DNA of 64,000 nucleotides from Brevundimonas sp. (GTDB lineage: Bacteria > Pseudomonadota > Alphaproteobacteria > Caulobacterales > Caulobacteraceae), in assembly GCF_016742135.1 (NCBI RefSeq), contig NZ_JACVCG010000001.1, positions 640,167-704,166 on the forward strand. The letters run 5' to 3'. The translations under genes and the position numbers were made by a program. The notes beneath the pieces are model-generated. The model was not told the origin of the DNA. It saw only the letters and a program-made list of their open reading frames with translations, and searched no databases. The stretch's first letter is position 1; each line of letters begins with the position of its first letter. Below, piece after piece: positions 1 to 7,714 of the stretch.

Positions 1-226
1 CCGGCGCGCGGGCAAGTCCCGAGGGGTCGGCCTTGATCTGGGCCGACTCGCGGCGATAGCGATTGGCCAGCTCCTGGGTCTCGGCGAGGCCCGCGGCCAC
101 ATCCTGCGGGCGCTGGGCCTCGAAGGCGGCCAGCTCGTCGGACAGGCGACGGGTCAGCGACTGGGTCAGGTCGATCAGCTGGCGGACGCGGGCCGAGGCG
201 GTGACGGTAAAAGCGGTGTCGTGCAT
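1..226 (-). CDS. flbY: FlbY-like flagellar protein (C-terminus cut by window edge)
   Basis: The start codon ATG is at 226-224 on the minus strand and the frame is still open at base 1, so only about 75 N-terminal residues are visible. They form a charged, helical, FlgN-like segment (ARVRQLIDLTQSLTRRLSDE, then a region rich in Glu, Ala and Arg) that matches my memory of caulobacterial FlbY. The start overlaps the cheL stop by one base (TGATG), so the two are translationally coupled. FlbY lies downstream of flgI-cheL in Caulobacter and is linked to flagellar assembly; its biochemical role is not well defined. The name rests on context plus N-terminal resemblance. Confidence 0.65.
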   Translation of the reverse strand, partial: MHDTAFTVTASARVRQLIDLTQSLTRRLSDELAAFEAQRPQDVAAGLAETQELANRYRRESAQIKADPSGLARAP

Positions 227-522
227 CACGAAGCCTCCTGCATCTTGAGCATCTCGGACATGACGTGGTCGGCCAGGCCGATCCCGCCCGAGCGGGCGGT
301 CTGCTTGGCCATTTCGTCGATCAGGAACGACCGCCAGGTCTCTTCGGCCTGGCCGCCACCGAACGGGGCCTCGGTCGACAGGCCCTGGAACATGGGGCGC
401 AGCATCTGGGCCAGGAAGGAGGCCTCGAAGTCGATAGCGGTTTCGCGCATGCGGTCCTGGCGCAGGGTCGGGGTCTGGACCGGACGGAGCAGGTCGGGCG
501 AGAGGGTCAGCGGATCGGACAT
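226..522 (-). CDS. cheL: Rod-binding protein, FlgJ N-terminal type (CheL)
   Basis: This 98-residue protein has the rod-binding domain of FlgJ without the muramidase half: residues ETAIDFEASFLAQMLRPMF are followed by a Gly-rich turn and FLIDEMAKQTARSGGIGLAD. In FlgJ this domain caps or guides assembly of the flagellar rod in the periplasm. Stand-alone versions are usual in alphaproteobacteria, and in Caulobacter the gene is called cheL. It starts 4 bases after the flgI stop and overlaps flbY by one base, so flgI-cheL-flbY is a single operon. The lack of a peptidoglycan-hydrolase domain implies that a separate enzyme opens the wall for the rod. Confidence 0.88.
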   Translation of the reverse strand: MSDPLTLSPDLLRPVQTPTLRQDRMRETAIDFEASFLAQMLRPMFQGLSTEAPFGGGQAEETWRSFLIDEMAKQTARSGGIGLADHVMSEMLKMQEAS

Positions 523-526
523 GGCG

Positions 527-1645
527 TTACATCACCTCGATGTCGGCTTGCAGGGCCCCGGCGGCCTTGATGGCCTGCAGGATGCTGATCATGTCCCGCG
601 GCGTGACGCCGAGGGCGTTGAGCCCGGCCACCAGGCTGGACAGGGAGGCTCCGCCCCCGATGATCCGCATCTGGGTGCCCTGATCTTCTTCCACGCGGAC
701 GGTGGACGAGGGCACGACCACGGTTTCGCCCCGGCTGAAGGGGGCGGGCTGGCTGACGAAGGGGTCTTCCTGAACGGTGACGGTCAGATTGCCCTGGGCG
801 ATGGCGACGGTGGAGACGCGTACAGCCTCGCCCATGACGATCACGCCATTGACCTCGTCGATGATCACCCGGGCGGGGGCGTCGACCGTGACCGGCAGGT
901 TCTCGATGCGGCTGAGATAGCCGGCCATGCCCCAGCCCTGGGGCGCGCGCACGGTCACGACGGTGCCGTTCTCGGCATAGGCGGTGCCGGGGTAGGTCTC
1001 ATTGATGGCGAAGGCCACGCGCTGGGCAGTGGTGAAGTCCGGGTTGCGCAGGGTCAGGCGGACCTCGGCCTGGCGGCCCAGGTCGAAGCCGGTCTCGCGC
1101 TCGACCACGGCCCCACCGGCGATGCGGCCTGCGGTCGGCACGCCGCGCGTGATGGACGAGCCCGAGGCACCCGAGGCCGACAGCGACCCGGTCTGGATCG
1201 AGCCCTGGGCCACGGCATAGACCTCGCCGTCCGCGCCCTGCAGGGCCGTGACCAGCACCGTACCCCCCAGCAGGCTCTTGGCATCGCACAGGGTCGACAC
1301 CGACACGTCGATACGCGCGCCGGGCGTGGCGAAGGGCGGCAGCTCGGCGGTCACCATGACGGCGGCGATATTCTTGGTGTTGGCGTTGGCGCCGCGGATA
1401 TTGACGCCCTGACGCTCCATCATGCCCTCCAGCGACTGGCGGGTCAGGGGGCAGTTGCGCAGGTTGTCGCCGGTGCCGTTCAGCCCGACGACCAGGCCGT
1501 AGCCGACCAGCTGGTTGGAGCGGACGCCCTCGATCGAGACGATGTCCTTGATGCGCGACTGGGCCTGGGCGGCCTCAGGCAAGGCGACCAGCGCCAGGGC
1601 GCCAGCGGCGAAGCAGGAGGCGAGGCGGGCAAGAACTGACGTCAT
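527..1645 (-). CDS. flgI: Flagellar P-ring protein FlgI
   Basis: FlgI forms the P-ring bushing around the flagellar rod in the peptidoglycan layer. The product is 372 residues, the usual family length. The frame extends upstream to 1774, but I place the start at ATG 1645: AGGA sits 8 bases before it, and it gives a clean signal peptide ending AQA at residue 28. The mature N-terminus SRIKDIVSIEGVRSNQLVGY and the following GTGDN segment are typical of FlgI. It heads the minus-strand operon flgI-cheL-flbY and is divergent from fliX, the arrangement known in Caulobacter. An alternative ATG at 1678 lacks a ribosome binding site. Confidence 0.96.
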   Translation of the reverse strand: MTSVLARLASCFAAGALALVALPEAAQAQSRIKDIVSIEGVRSNQLVGYGLVVGLNGTGDNLRNCPLTRQSLEGMMERQGVNIRGANANTKNIAAVMVTAELPPFATPGARIDVSVSTLCDAKSLLGGTVLVTALQGADGEVYAVAQGSIQTGSLSASGASGSSITRGVPTAGRIAGGAVVERETGFDLGRQAEVRLTLRNPDFTTAQRVAFAINETYPGTAYAENGTVVTVRAPQGWGMAGYLSRIENLPVTVDAPARVIIDEVNGVIVMGEAVRVSTVAIAQGNLTVTVQEDPFVSQPAPFSRGETVVVPSSTVRVEEDQGTQMRIIGGGASLSSLVAGLNALGVTPRDMISILQAIKAAGALQADIEVM

Positions 1646-1824
1646 GAAAGGGGTCCTGACAGTTACGACCTGCGTCATGCCAATTCCGTGCCGTAATCGT
1701 AGATCAGGAAAAACAAGGGGTTGGTCTCGGCTTGCGGGTCTCCAGGCAGCAATTTTTGCCGGGCCGTTAACCAAACCCTCACCTGGCGGGTCCAGACTTC
1801 GCTCATGGTCCGGAGTGCCCGCAC

Positions 1825-2256
1825 ATGAAGATCCAAGGTCCGCAGTCGAGTGGTCCTGCCGCCCGTCCCACCCGCCCGGGTCAGGCTGCGGGCGGCTTCA
1901 GCCTGGGCGGCGCGGCCAGCGCTTCCGCCGCAGGGGCCAAATCCGGGGTCGCGGGCTTGTCCGGCCCGACCGGCGTCGCCTCGCTGATGGCGCTTCAGGG
2001 GGTGGAAGGGGTCGAGGGGGCGGTGGAACGCCGCCGCCGGGCGATCCGGCGTGGCCACCGTCAGCTGGACCGTCTGGAAGCCCTGAAGCTGGCGCATCTG
2101 GCCGGCCAGGCGGATGCGGATGCCCTCGGGGCCCTGTCCCGGACCGGGGCCGAGGATCGGCCCGACTCGGAGGACCCCGGTCTGAATGCCGTGCTGGACC
2201 AGGTGGACCTGCGCGTCGCGGTGGAACTGGCCAAGGCCGCCGCCGCCCGAAGCTGA
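1825..2256 (+). CDS. fliX: Flagellar assembly regulator FliX
   Basis: FliX couples flagellar assembly to late flagellar transcription by acting on the sigma54 activator FlbD in Caulobacter. The 143-residue product has a Gly/Ala/Ser-rich N-terminus (GGFSLGGAASAS), the segment VASLMALQGVEG, a basic RRRRAIRRG helix and an acidic C-terminal helical part (LNAVLDQVDLRVAVELAKAA), all as in caulobacterial FliX. Its divergent position next to flgI is diagnostic. A GTTAACC half-site, compatible with CtrA binding, lies about 55 bases upstream at 1766-1772; the second TTAA half is poor, so CtrA control is only suggested. An overlapping minus-strand frame (1675-2097) is a shadow. Confidence 0.85.
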   Translation: MKIQGPQSSGPAARPTRPGQAAGGFSLGGAASASAAGAKSGVAGLSGPTGVASLMALQGVEGVEGAVERRRRAIRRGHRQLDRLEALKLAHLAGQADADALGALSRTGAEDRPDSEDPGLNAVLDQVDLRVAVELAKAAAARS

Positions 2257-2335
2257 GCCCTTTCAAGGGTGAGGACGAATTGTCACGCCTCACGGCATAG
2301 TGACCCGGCAAAGCTGGCGGGATTGGGGATTCGGC

Positions 2336-2364
2336 TTGAGACGACTCGCGGCCTTGCCTATAGG
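2336..2364 (+). promoter_or_regulatory. Probable dksA promoter
   Basis: TTGAGA at 2336-2341 and TATAGG at 2359-2364 are separated by 17 bases. The -10 ends about 30 bases before the GTG start of dksA. This resembles a housekeeping promoter; no other good match is present between fliX and dksA. Confidence 0.5.
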
Positions 2365-2393
2365 CCTGCATGCGCCACAGGGGGGCGTGAAGA

Positions 2394-2843
2394 GTGAGCG
2401 TGAGTGCGATGAACGCATTAGCGTCTGTTGTGAATGAAGTGACGGAGCCCTATCGCCCGTCCGACGACGAACCCTTCATGAACGAGCGGCAGCTGGCCTA
2501 TTTCAAGGCCAAGCTGAACGCCTGGAAGGAAGATATTCTTCGGGAATCCAAGGGCACGGTCGTCAATCTGAAGGCCGAGACCGAGAACCACCCCGATCTG
2601 GTGGACCGGGCCTCGTCGGAATCGGATCGCGCACTGGAACTGCGGACCCGGGACCGTCAGCGCAAGCTGATCGCCAAGATCGATGAGGCGCTGCGCCGGA
2701 TCGAGGACGGCTCCTACGGCTATTGCGAGGAGACCGGCGAGCCGATCAGCCTCGGACGGCTGGAAGCCCGGCCGACCGCGACCCTGTCGGTCGAGGCCCA
2801 GGAACGCCACGAACGCCGCGAGCGCGTCCACCGCGACGACTGA
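2394..2843 (+). CDS. dksA: DksA-family RNA polymerase-binding regulator
   Basis: DksA enters the RNA polymerase secondary channel and, with ppGpp, retunes transcription. The product is 149 residues. The coiled-coil tip motif DxxDxA is intact (D68-L-V-D71-R-A73), followed by the C-terminal globular part. Only Cys111 of the four zinc-finger cysteines is kept (YGYCEETGEP), so this is a cysteine-poor form that probably does not bind zinc in the classical way. GTG 2394 has a G-rich ribosome binding site (2380-2385); GTG 2400 or ATG 2409 are alternative starts. spoT and rpoZ, functional partners of DksA in the ppGpp response, also occur in this window (27441 and 26959). Confidence 0.9.
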   Translation: MSVSAMNALASVVNEVTEPYRPSDDEPFMNERQLAYFKAKLNAWKEDILRESKGTVVNLKAETENHPDLVDRASSESDRALELRTRDRQRKLIAKIDEALRRIEDGSYGYCEETGEPISLGRLEARPTATLSVEAQERHERRERVHRDD

Positions 2844-2856
2844 GGGCGGTGACCGG

Positions 2857-3693
2857 ATGCGGGGCCTTGTCAGCATCCTGTTCGGTCTTCTGCTGCTCGC
2901 CAGCGCGACGCCCGTCCATGCACAACAGGCCGAGGTGCCTTTTCCAGCGGCCTTGCGCGGCGATGCCTTCCGGCTGGAGTCCGCGACCCTCGGGCGGGGC
3001 TTTGACATCTATGTCCGCCTGCCGCCCGACTATGACGCCGAGGGACCTGCCTATCCGGTCGTCTATCTGCTGGATGGGGACAGCCTGTTCCCTATTCTTG
3101 CGGCCAACCACCTGTTCCTGACCTATGACGAGGGCCTGCCCGAGGCTGTGTTGGTCGGCATTGCCTATGGCGGCTTTGATCCCTCGGTGAACCGCCGGGG
3201 CCTCGACTTCCAGTCTCCGGACGAGGGCCTTCCCGCCGAGCATGCCGGCGCCGAAGCGTTCCACACCTTCCTGACCGATGAGCTGCTGCCGATGATCGAG
3301 GGGCGGTTCAATGTCGATCCCGACCGGCGCGTCCTGTTCGGCCAGTCGCGGGGCGGCAATCTGGTGCTGTATTCAGCCGTGGCCCATCCCGATGTCTTCC
3401 AGGGCCGGATCGCCAGCAACCCGTCGCTGACGCCCGGCATGGCCTCGATCACTGGCAGTGCCGCGCGGGCGGGGCGGAATGACCTCAAGGTCGCCGTCAC
3501 GAGTGGCGAGCGGGACAGGGCCGATCTCCGCACGGAGGCGGCCTTCTGGGCCGAGACCTGGTCGGGCCGGGATGCGGATCAGCGTCCCTGGCAGGTGCGT
3601 CTGATCCCGATTGCCGGGGGCACCCACGCCGCCAATGCACCGGACGCCTACCGCGCCGGGATGTTGTGGCTGTTCGAAAGGACCGACCCCTGA
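2857..3693 (+). CDS. Secreted alpha/beta-hydrolase, esterase D family
   Basis: This is a 278-residue alpha/beta hydrolase of the putative esterase (EstD/Fes/IroE-like) superfamily. The start is ATG 2857, 13 bases after the dksA stop; it gives a signal peptide ending VHA at residue 22. The frame upstream only overlaps dksA. The nucleophile elbow is GQSRGG with Ser164, and the catalytic His is likely His257 (GGTH). The early block PVVYLLDGDS is typical of family members that act on ferric-siderophore or short acyl esters. The substrate cannot be read from sequence. Its stop overlaps the start of the next gene (TGATG), so the two are coupled. It is probably periplasmic. Confidence 0.85.
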   Translation: MRGLVSILFGLLLLASATPVHAQQAEVPFPAALRGDAFRLESATLGRGFDIYVRLPPDYDAEGPAYPVVYLLDGDSLFPILAANHLFLTYDEGLPEAVLVGIAYGGFDPSVNRRGLDFQSPDEGLPAEHAGAEAFHTFLTDELLPMIEGRFNVDPDRRVLFGQSRGGNLVLYSAVAHPDVFQGRIASNPSLTPGMASITGSAARAGRNDLKVAVTSGERDRADLRTEAAFWAETWSGRDADQRPWQVRLIPIAGGTHAANAPDAYRAGMLWLFERTDP

Positions 3694-4088
3694 TGCTGGG
3701 CCTGATCACGATCCTCGCCCTTGCCGGGCCTACCGGTGACCCGGAGCCGCCGTATTCCCGGTGGGTCAACGACTATCACCACTTGGCCATCGACTGCGAT
3801 TTCATTACGCACAGCTTCGGCCGGAATGCCGCCTGGGGCCTGTGGCGGATGCCGTTCGAGCAGGTAGCCTGGGAGGTTTCGCATGCCGACTGGGACGGAG
3901 GCCTGATCCTGACCTTCTCCTGCCTTGACGGCACAGCCTGCATCCAGCAGGGCCGACTGGAGGACACGCCAGAGCGTATCAGTCGACATGAGGTGCCGAT
4001 CAAGTCCGCAGACCGGATCGAAGGCCTCGACGCGATAGCGGCGGCGGTCAGCGCCGGGTGTGCTGTGGCCGAAGCTGAGCTTTCCTGA
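3693..4088 (+). CDS. Small exported protein of unknown function
   Basis: I do not recognise this 131-residue protein. The start ATG 3693 overlaps the esterase stop by one base, so it is translated together with it. Residues 1-14 form a short hydrophobic segment (LGLITILALAG) that could be a signal peptide, although it is short and lacks basic residues. The rest is Trp- and acid-rich with four cysteines in the blocks AIDCDF, FSCLDGTACIQ and SAGCAV, which suggests two disulphides and a periplasmic location. Coupling to the esterase hints at a shared task, but there is no direct evidence. The next gene, gltX, starts 70 bases later. Confidence 0.65.
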   Translation: MLGLITILALAGPTGDPEPPYSRWVNDYHHLAIDCDFITHSFGRNAAWGLWRMPFEQVAWEVSHADWDGGLILTFSCLDGTACIQQGRLEDTPERISRHEVPIKSADRIEGLDAIAAAVSAGCAVAEAELS

Positions 4089-4158
4089 CGCATCCCTGCC
4101 TTGACTTCGCCGGGGCGGAGCGCGACCTACGCGCCTCACGTTCAAGGTTTACCGCTCC

Positions 4159-5508
4159 ATGCCTGTCAAAGTCCGTTTCGCCCCGTCGCCGACGGGTAAG
4201 CTGCACGTCGGCAATGTCCGCACGGCCCTGGTCAACTGGCTGTTCGCGAAAGGGCAGGGCGGGCAGTTTGTGCTGCGCATCGACGACACCGATCTGGCAC
4301 GCTCGACGGCGGAGTACGAGCGCGGCATCGAGCAGGACCTGATCTGGCTGGGTCTGGTCTGGGACGAGCGCCACAACCAGTCGCAGCGCTTTGACCGCTA
4401 CCGCGCGGCCGCCGAGCGGCTGAAAGCGGCGGGGCGGCTTTACCCCTGCTATGAGACGGCCGAGGAACTGGATCGCCGCCGCAAGGTGCAGCTGTCGCGC
4501 GGCCAGCCGCCCATCTATGACCGGGCGGCGCTGCAGCTGAGCGAGGCTCAGCGCGAGGCGTATGAAGCAGAGGGCCGCCGTCCGCACTGGCGCTTCAAGC
4601 TGGACGGCAAGCGGGTCCACTGGGTCGATCTGGCGCGCGGTTCGGCCGAAGTGGACACGGCCTCGATGTCCGATCCGGTGCTGATCCGCGAGGACGGGCT
4701 GTTCCTCTATACCCTGCCGTCGGTGGTCGACGATCTGGACATGGGCATCACCCATGTGATCCGCGGCGAGGACCATGTGACCAATACCGGCGCGCAGATC
4801 GAGATCTTCGAGGCGCTGATCGCCCTTGGCTGGACGGGCCGCCTGCCGGGCTTTGCCCATATGCCGCTGCTGGTCGGAGCGGACGGGCAGGCGCTGTCGA
4901 AACGGCTGGGTTCGCTGTCGATCTCGGAGATGCGGGATCAGGGCTATGAGCCGATCGCCATCACCAGCCACCTCGGCAAGATCGGTACCTCCGATGCGCT
5001 GGAGATCGCACCGTCGATGGCCGCGCTGGGTGCGGGGTTCAGCTTCGACAAGATGGGGCGGTCACCGGCCCGCTATGACACGGCGGATCTGGACCGGCTG
5101 AACGCCCAGGCGCTGCATGCCATGAGCTATGATCAGGCGCAGGGTCGGCTGGCGGCGGCCGGCTGTGACCTTGGCGAGGATTTCTGGACCACGGTGCGGC
5201 CCAATCTGGAGCGGTTCGGCGACGTCGAGGCGCTGGCGCGGATCGTCAAGGGTCCGGTCACGCCGGTGATCGCGGATGCGGAGTTCGCCAGGGTGGCGGC
5301 AGAGACCCTGCCGGAAACGATCGACGGCGACAGCTGGTCGGCGTGGACGGGCGCGATCAAGGGGCGCACGGGAGCCAAGGGCAAGGCCCTGTTCATGCCG
5401 CTGCGTCAGGCCCTGACCGGGCAGGAGCACGGACCGGACATGGCCGCGCTGATACCGCTGATCGGGCGGGAGCGGATCCTGAAGCGGCTGTCTGGCGAGA
5501 CGGCCTGA
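4159..5508 (+). CDS. gltX: Glutamyl-tRNA synthetase
   Basis: Class I synthetase charging tRNA-Glu (449 residues). The HIGH-type motif appears as HVGN at residues 16-19 after RFAPSPTGKL, and the KMSKS-type motif as SKRLG at 247-251. DLDMGITHVIRGEDHVTNT is the conserved GluRS block before it. Many alphaproteobacteria carry two GluRS genes, one sometimes with tRNA-Gln specificity; this window cannot show whether a second exists. A possible -35 TTGACT is at 4101-4106 but the -10 is weak. The stop codon lies inside an inverted repeat shared with the convergent gene (5503-5511 with 5530-5538). Confidence 0.95.
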   Translation: MPVKVRFAPSPTGKLHVGNVRTALVNWLFAKGQGGQFVLRIDDTDLARSTAEYERGIEQDLIWLGLVWDERHNQSQRFDRYRAAAERLKAAGRLYPCYETAEELDRRRKVQLSRGQPPIYDRAALQLSEAQREAYEAEGRRPHWRFKLDGKRVHWVDLARGSAEVDTASMSDPVLIREDGLFLYTLPSVVDDLDMGITHVIRGEDHVTNTGAQIEIFEALIALGWTGRLPGFAHMPLLVGADGQALSKRLGSLSISEMRDQGYEPIAITSHLGKIGTSDALEIAPSMAALGAGFSFDKMGRSPARYDTADLDRLNAQALHAMSYDQAQGRLAAAGCDLGEDFWTTVRPNLERFGDVEALARIVKGPVTPVIADAEFARVAAETLPETIDGDSWSAWTGAIKGRTGAKGKALFMPLRQALTGQEHGPDMAALIPLIGRERILKRLSGETA

Positions 5509-5538
5509 CCGTCCCGCCAGAGTTCAGACCGGTCAGGC
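5503..5538. terminator. Inverted repeat between convergent stops
   Basis: GCCTGACCG (5503-5511) and its exact complement CGGTCAGGC (5530-5538) flank an 18-base loop. The gltX stop (5506-5508) and the stop of the convergent small gene (5535-5533) occupy equivalent places in the two arms. There is no T-tract, so intrinsic termination is unproven; it may protect the 3' ends of both transcripts. Confidence 0.4.
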
Positions 5539-5832
5539 GTTGCAGGCGGTCAGTTCTTCGGCCGTCAGGGCCGTGCCCTTCCAGGTAAAGGCGGTAACCT
5601 GGCCCAGACGGGCGACGACGCGGCGGCAGGCGCGCGTCGCCGGCTGGTTGGCGCCGCCGGTGGCGGTGCAGTTCGTGCCTTCACAGCGCCAGGTGGCACC
5701 GTCGACGATGACCCGGCCCGAGGGAGCCGAGGCGGCGTCGGCCAGCGTCGCCGAGGTGGCGGGGGTCTGGACCGGAGTGGCCAGGGTCGGGGTAGCGACA
5801 GCCAGAATGGCCGCGATCAGAAGCGTGCGCAT
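5533..5832 (-). CDS. Small secreted CC_3452-like protein
   Basis: A 99-residue protein with a signal peptide (MRTLLIAAILAVATPTLA). The start is ATG 5832, because GGAG lies 9 bases upstream; longer versions of the frame have no ribosome binding site. The mature part carries VDGATWRCEGTNC, ATRACRRVVARLG and a C-terminal TACNA, giving four cysteines. This pattern (WRCEG-x-C, then CRxxV, then a terminal Cys) recalls the uncharacterised CC_3452-type family of Caulobacterales and Sphingomonadales. No function is known. It is convergent with gltX and separated by 119 bases from the LOG gene at 5952. Confidence 0.7.
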   Translation of the reverse strand: MRTLLIAAILAVATPTLATPVQTPATSATLADAASAPSGRVIVDGATWRCEGTNCTATGGANQPATRACRRVVARLGQVTAFTWKGTALTAEELTACNA

Positions 5833-5951
5833 GGGGAGAAACTCCATCTTGGACCGGGCAGGGGAGCCCGTGACGGCGCAATGTCCGTTGTTTTTGAAAA
5901 CTGTCAAGGGCCGTGATCGCGATCAGTGCTTATTTGGTGACCGCTGATCAC

Positions 5952-6557
5952 TTATCGATGATCATGTTTCAAATCGGACGGCGTGTCCATGCCGTTCAGG
6001 GCCTCAAGCGCCTCATCGACCGTGCGGCATACTGTCCATGCCTGGAGGAAGGATGCGGGGGTCATGCCGGCCTCGACCGAATGCTCCATGACCCGGAACA
6101 GGCTTTGCCAGAAGCCGTCAATGTCGAGGAAGATGACGGGCTTGCCGTGCAGGTCGAGGCGTTTCCACGACAGAAGTTCGATGACCTCCTCGAGCGTGCC
6201 GATGCCGCCCGGGGCGACGACGAAGGCATCGGATTCGTCGTACATGATCTGCTTGCGCTCGTGCATGGAGTCGACCACCAGGGTCTCGACGTCGTCGAAA
6301 AGGCGTTCCCGGCTGCGCAGGAACTCGGGCATGACACCCAGGACCCGGCCCCCCGCCGCGTGGGCGGCCCGGGCCGAGGCACCCATCAGGCCGACGCCGC
6401 CGCCGCCATAGACCAGCCGCCAGCCTCTTTCCGCCACGCCCTGGCCGAAGGCCCGGGCGGCCTCGGTATATTTCGGGTCGGCGGTTTCGGATGATCCGCA
6501 GAACAGGCAGACGGAGCGGCCACTGAAAGGACGGATCTCGGCGGAAGTCGTGGGCAT
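5952..6557 (-). CDS. LOG-family nucleotide phosphoribohydrolase (TIGR00730)
   Basis: A 201-residue Rossmann-fold protein of the LOG/lysine-decarboxylase-like family, whose characterised members hydrolyse the glycosidic bond of nucleoside 5'-monophosphates, including cytokinin nucleotides. Motifs are the Gly-rich GGGGVGLMG (51-59), the basic pair R101-K102 and PGGIGTLEE (116-124), matching the family signature PGGxGTxxE. Start ATG 6557 gives the expected N-terminus just before SVCLFCGSSE; the frame runs further upstream without family similarity. It is divergent from the lipoprotein gene at 6637. A second LOG protein of a different subgroup is encoded at 29600. The old annotation as lysine decarboxylase is incorrect for this family. 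Confidence 0.9.
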   Translation of the reverse strand: MPTTSAEIRPFSGRSVCLFCGSSETADPKYTEAARAFGQGVAERGWRLVYGGGGVGLMGASARAAHAAGGRVLGVMPEFLRSRERLFDDVETLVVDSMHERKQIMYDESDAFVVAPGGIGTLEEVIELLSWKRLDLHGKPVIFLDIDGFWQSLFRVMEHSVEAGMTPASFLQAWTVCRTVDEALEALNGMDTPSDLKHDHR

Positions 6558-6636
6558 GGAACCTCTGGAATACAGGCAGGAGATTCGACGGTCGGTATGA
6601 CTGTCGGCAAGCGGGGGTTTTTGCCATACAGGGCAG

Positions 6637-7440
6637 ATGGCTTCCGCGAAACGCATGATTGAACGATATGGCCTCCGATCCCCGGCAGGGAGGGCGGTGA
6701 CCGGCCTGACCCTCGCGTTACTCGTGGCCGGGTGCGGCGGGGACGAGCGCTCATCCCGGGAAGCGGGGGCGGCCACCCAGGTCGCGGGTGCCGGTTCCGG
6801 ATGGATCATGCCTCCGTCGGTCACGGGCCTGCACCGCGATGGCGCCGAATTGGTGGTGTCGGGCCAGGCGGACCCGGGCGGCCGGGTCGTGCTGAGGACG
6901 CCCGCAGGCCAGGCCTATGCCGCAGTGGCCGATGCCGAAGGCCGGTTCGAGGTGCGGCTGACGGCGGTCGACGGACTGGTTCTCACGCCCGAGGCGCAAC
7001 TGGGGCAGGACACGGTGCCCGCCCCCGGGCGAATGATCGTGCTGGACGCGGCCCGCGGATCCGCCGTGATCCTGTCGCCGGGCGGGGCCAGTCGGCGGTT
7101 GGGCGAGGCGCCCCCTCTGTCCAGTGTCGACCACGACGGCCGGGCGGCGATCCTGTCCGGTCGGGCATCGCCCGGGACGAACGTCAGGGTCGAAGTGCCC
7201 GGGCGTGGCCCCATTCAGGTGCAGGCGGATTCCACCGGCCAATGGCGCGTCGGTTTCGATGGATCGCCGCCGGCAGACGTGCGGATCGAGGGGCAGGACT
7301 TTGCCATTCCCCCCCTGTCTGTCGACCGGAATGATGCCACGGCCCCGGACATCAGCCGCGACGAGCGCGAGGATGGCTTTGTCCTCAGATGGCAGGCACC
7401 CGACGGTGCGCCACAGACCAGTTGGCTGCCGCGTCGTTAA
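6637..7440 (+). CDS. Lipoprotein with two Ig-like repeats
   Basis: A 267-residue predicted lipoprotein of unknown function. A basic N-terminus leads to a hydrophobic segment ending in the lipobox LVAGC (Cys33). Two similar beta-rich units follow: one around VVSGQADPGGRVVLRTPAGQ and one around ILSGRASPGTNVRVEVPGRG, each followed by a DAEGRFEV or DSTGQWRV strand. This SGxAxPGxxVxV pattern is typical of bacterial Ig-like modules in cell-envelope proteins. The C-terminus WLPRR ends a short Trp-containing tail. ATG 6655 is an alternative start. A strong terminator follows at 7520. Confidence 0.75.
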   Translation: MASAKRMIERYGLRSPAGRAVTGLTLALLVAGCGGDERSSREAGAATQVAGAGSGWIMPPSVTGLHRDGAELVVSGQADPGGRVVLRTPAGQAYAAVADAEGRFEVRLTAVDGLVLTPEAQLGQDTVPAPGRMIVLDAARGSAVILSPGGASRRLGEAPPLSSVDHDGRAAILSGRASPGTNVRVEVPGRGPIQVQADSTGQWRVGFDGSPPADVRIEGQDFAIPPLSVDRNDATAPDISRDEREDGFVLRWQAPDGAPQTSWLPRR

Positions 7441-7519
7441 CGACTTCTTAAGGCAATCAGCCGAACAGCGGTCTTGGGATTCCTTTAGCGAGGCACCCAC
7501 CATCACCAAGCCTTTTCAA

Positions 7520-7549
7520 AGCCCGGCGCGCTGCGTCGGGCTCTTTTTT
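7520..7549 (+). terminator. Intrinsic terminator after the lipoprotein gene
   Basis: A 10-bp stem, AGCCCGGCGC (7520-7529) with GCGTCGGGCT (7533-7542, one G-T pair), has a 3-base loop and is followed by C and six T (7544-7549). It would end the plus-strand lipoprotein transcript. The same hairpin lies downstream of the minus-strand tRNA but has a poor T-tract in that direction. Confidence 0.85.
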
Positions 7550-7573
7550 CATGCCATGTCGGGGAAGGATGAG

Positions 7574-7648
7574 TGGCTCCGCGGGTAGGATTCGAACCTA
7601 CGACCAGCCGATTAACAGTCGGCTGCTCTACCACTGAGCTACCGCGGA
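7574..7648 (-). tRNA. tRNA-Asn (anticodon GTT)
   Basis: Read on the minus strand the gene runs from TCCGCGG to CCGCGGAG followed by an encoded CCA (7576-7574). The acceptor stem has 7 pairs, the D arm is GCTCAGTGGTAGAGC, the anticodon arm is CCGACTGTTAATCGG with anticodon GTT, and the T arm contains GGTTCGAATCC. All arms are intact and the length is 75 bases including CCA. It stands alone, with its own promoter upstream (7670-7699). Confidence 0.98.
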
Positions 7649-7669
7649 ACAGGAACTCAAGAGGGGGGC

Positions 7670-7699
7670 GCTATAGCAGCGGCCCGCCGGACTGTGCAA
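7670..7699 (-). promoter_or_regulatory. Probable tRNA-Asn promoter
   Basis: On the minus strand TTGCAC (7699-7694) and TATAGC (7675-7670, within GCTATAGC) are 18 bases apart, and the -10 ends about 20 bases before the tRNA 5' end. The GCTATAGC block fits caulobacterial housekeeping promoters. Confidence 0.6.
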
Positions 7700-7714
7700 C
7701 GATAAATCGACACC

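Noticed and set aside
1744..1760. A possible sigma54 promoter (GG and GC elements) between flgI and fliX
   Set aside because: On the plus strand the GG and GC are 11 bases apart rather than 10; on the minus strand the spacings are 8 and 11. The match fails on spacing.
1675..2097. Minus-strand ORF overlapping fliX
   Set aside because: It lacks a ribosome binding site and similarity, while the plus-strand frame matches FliX and the known flgI-fliX arrangement.
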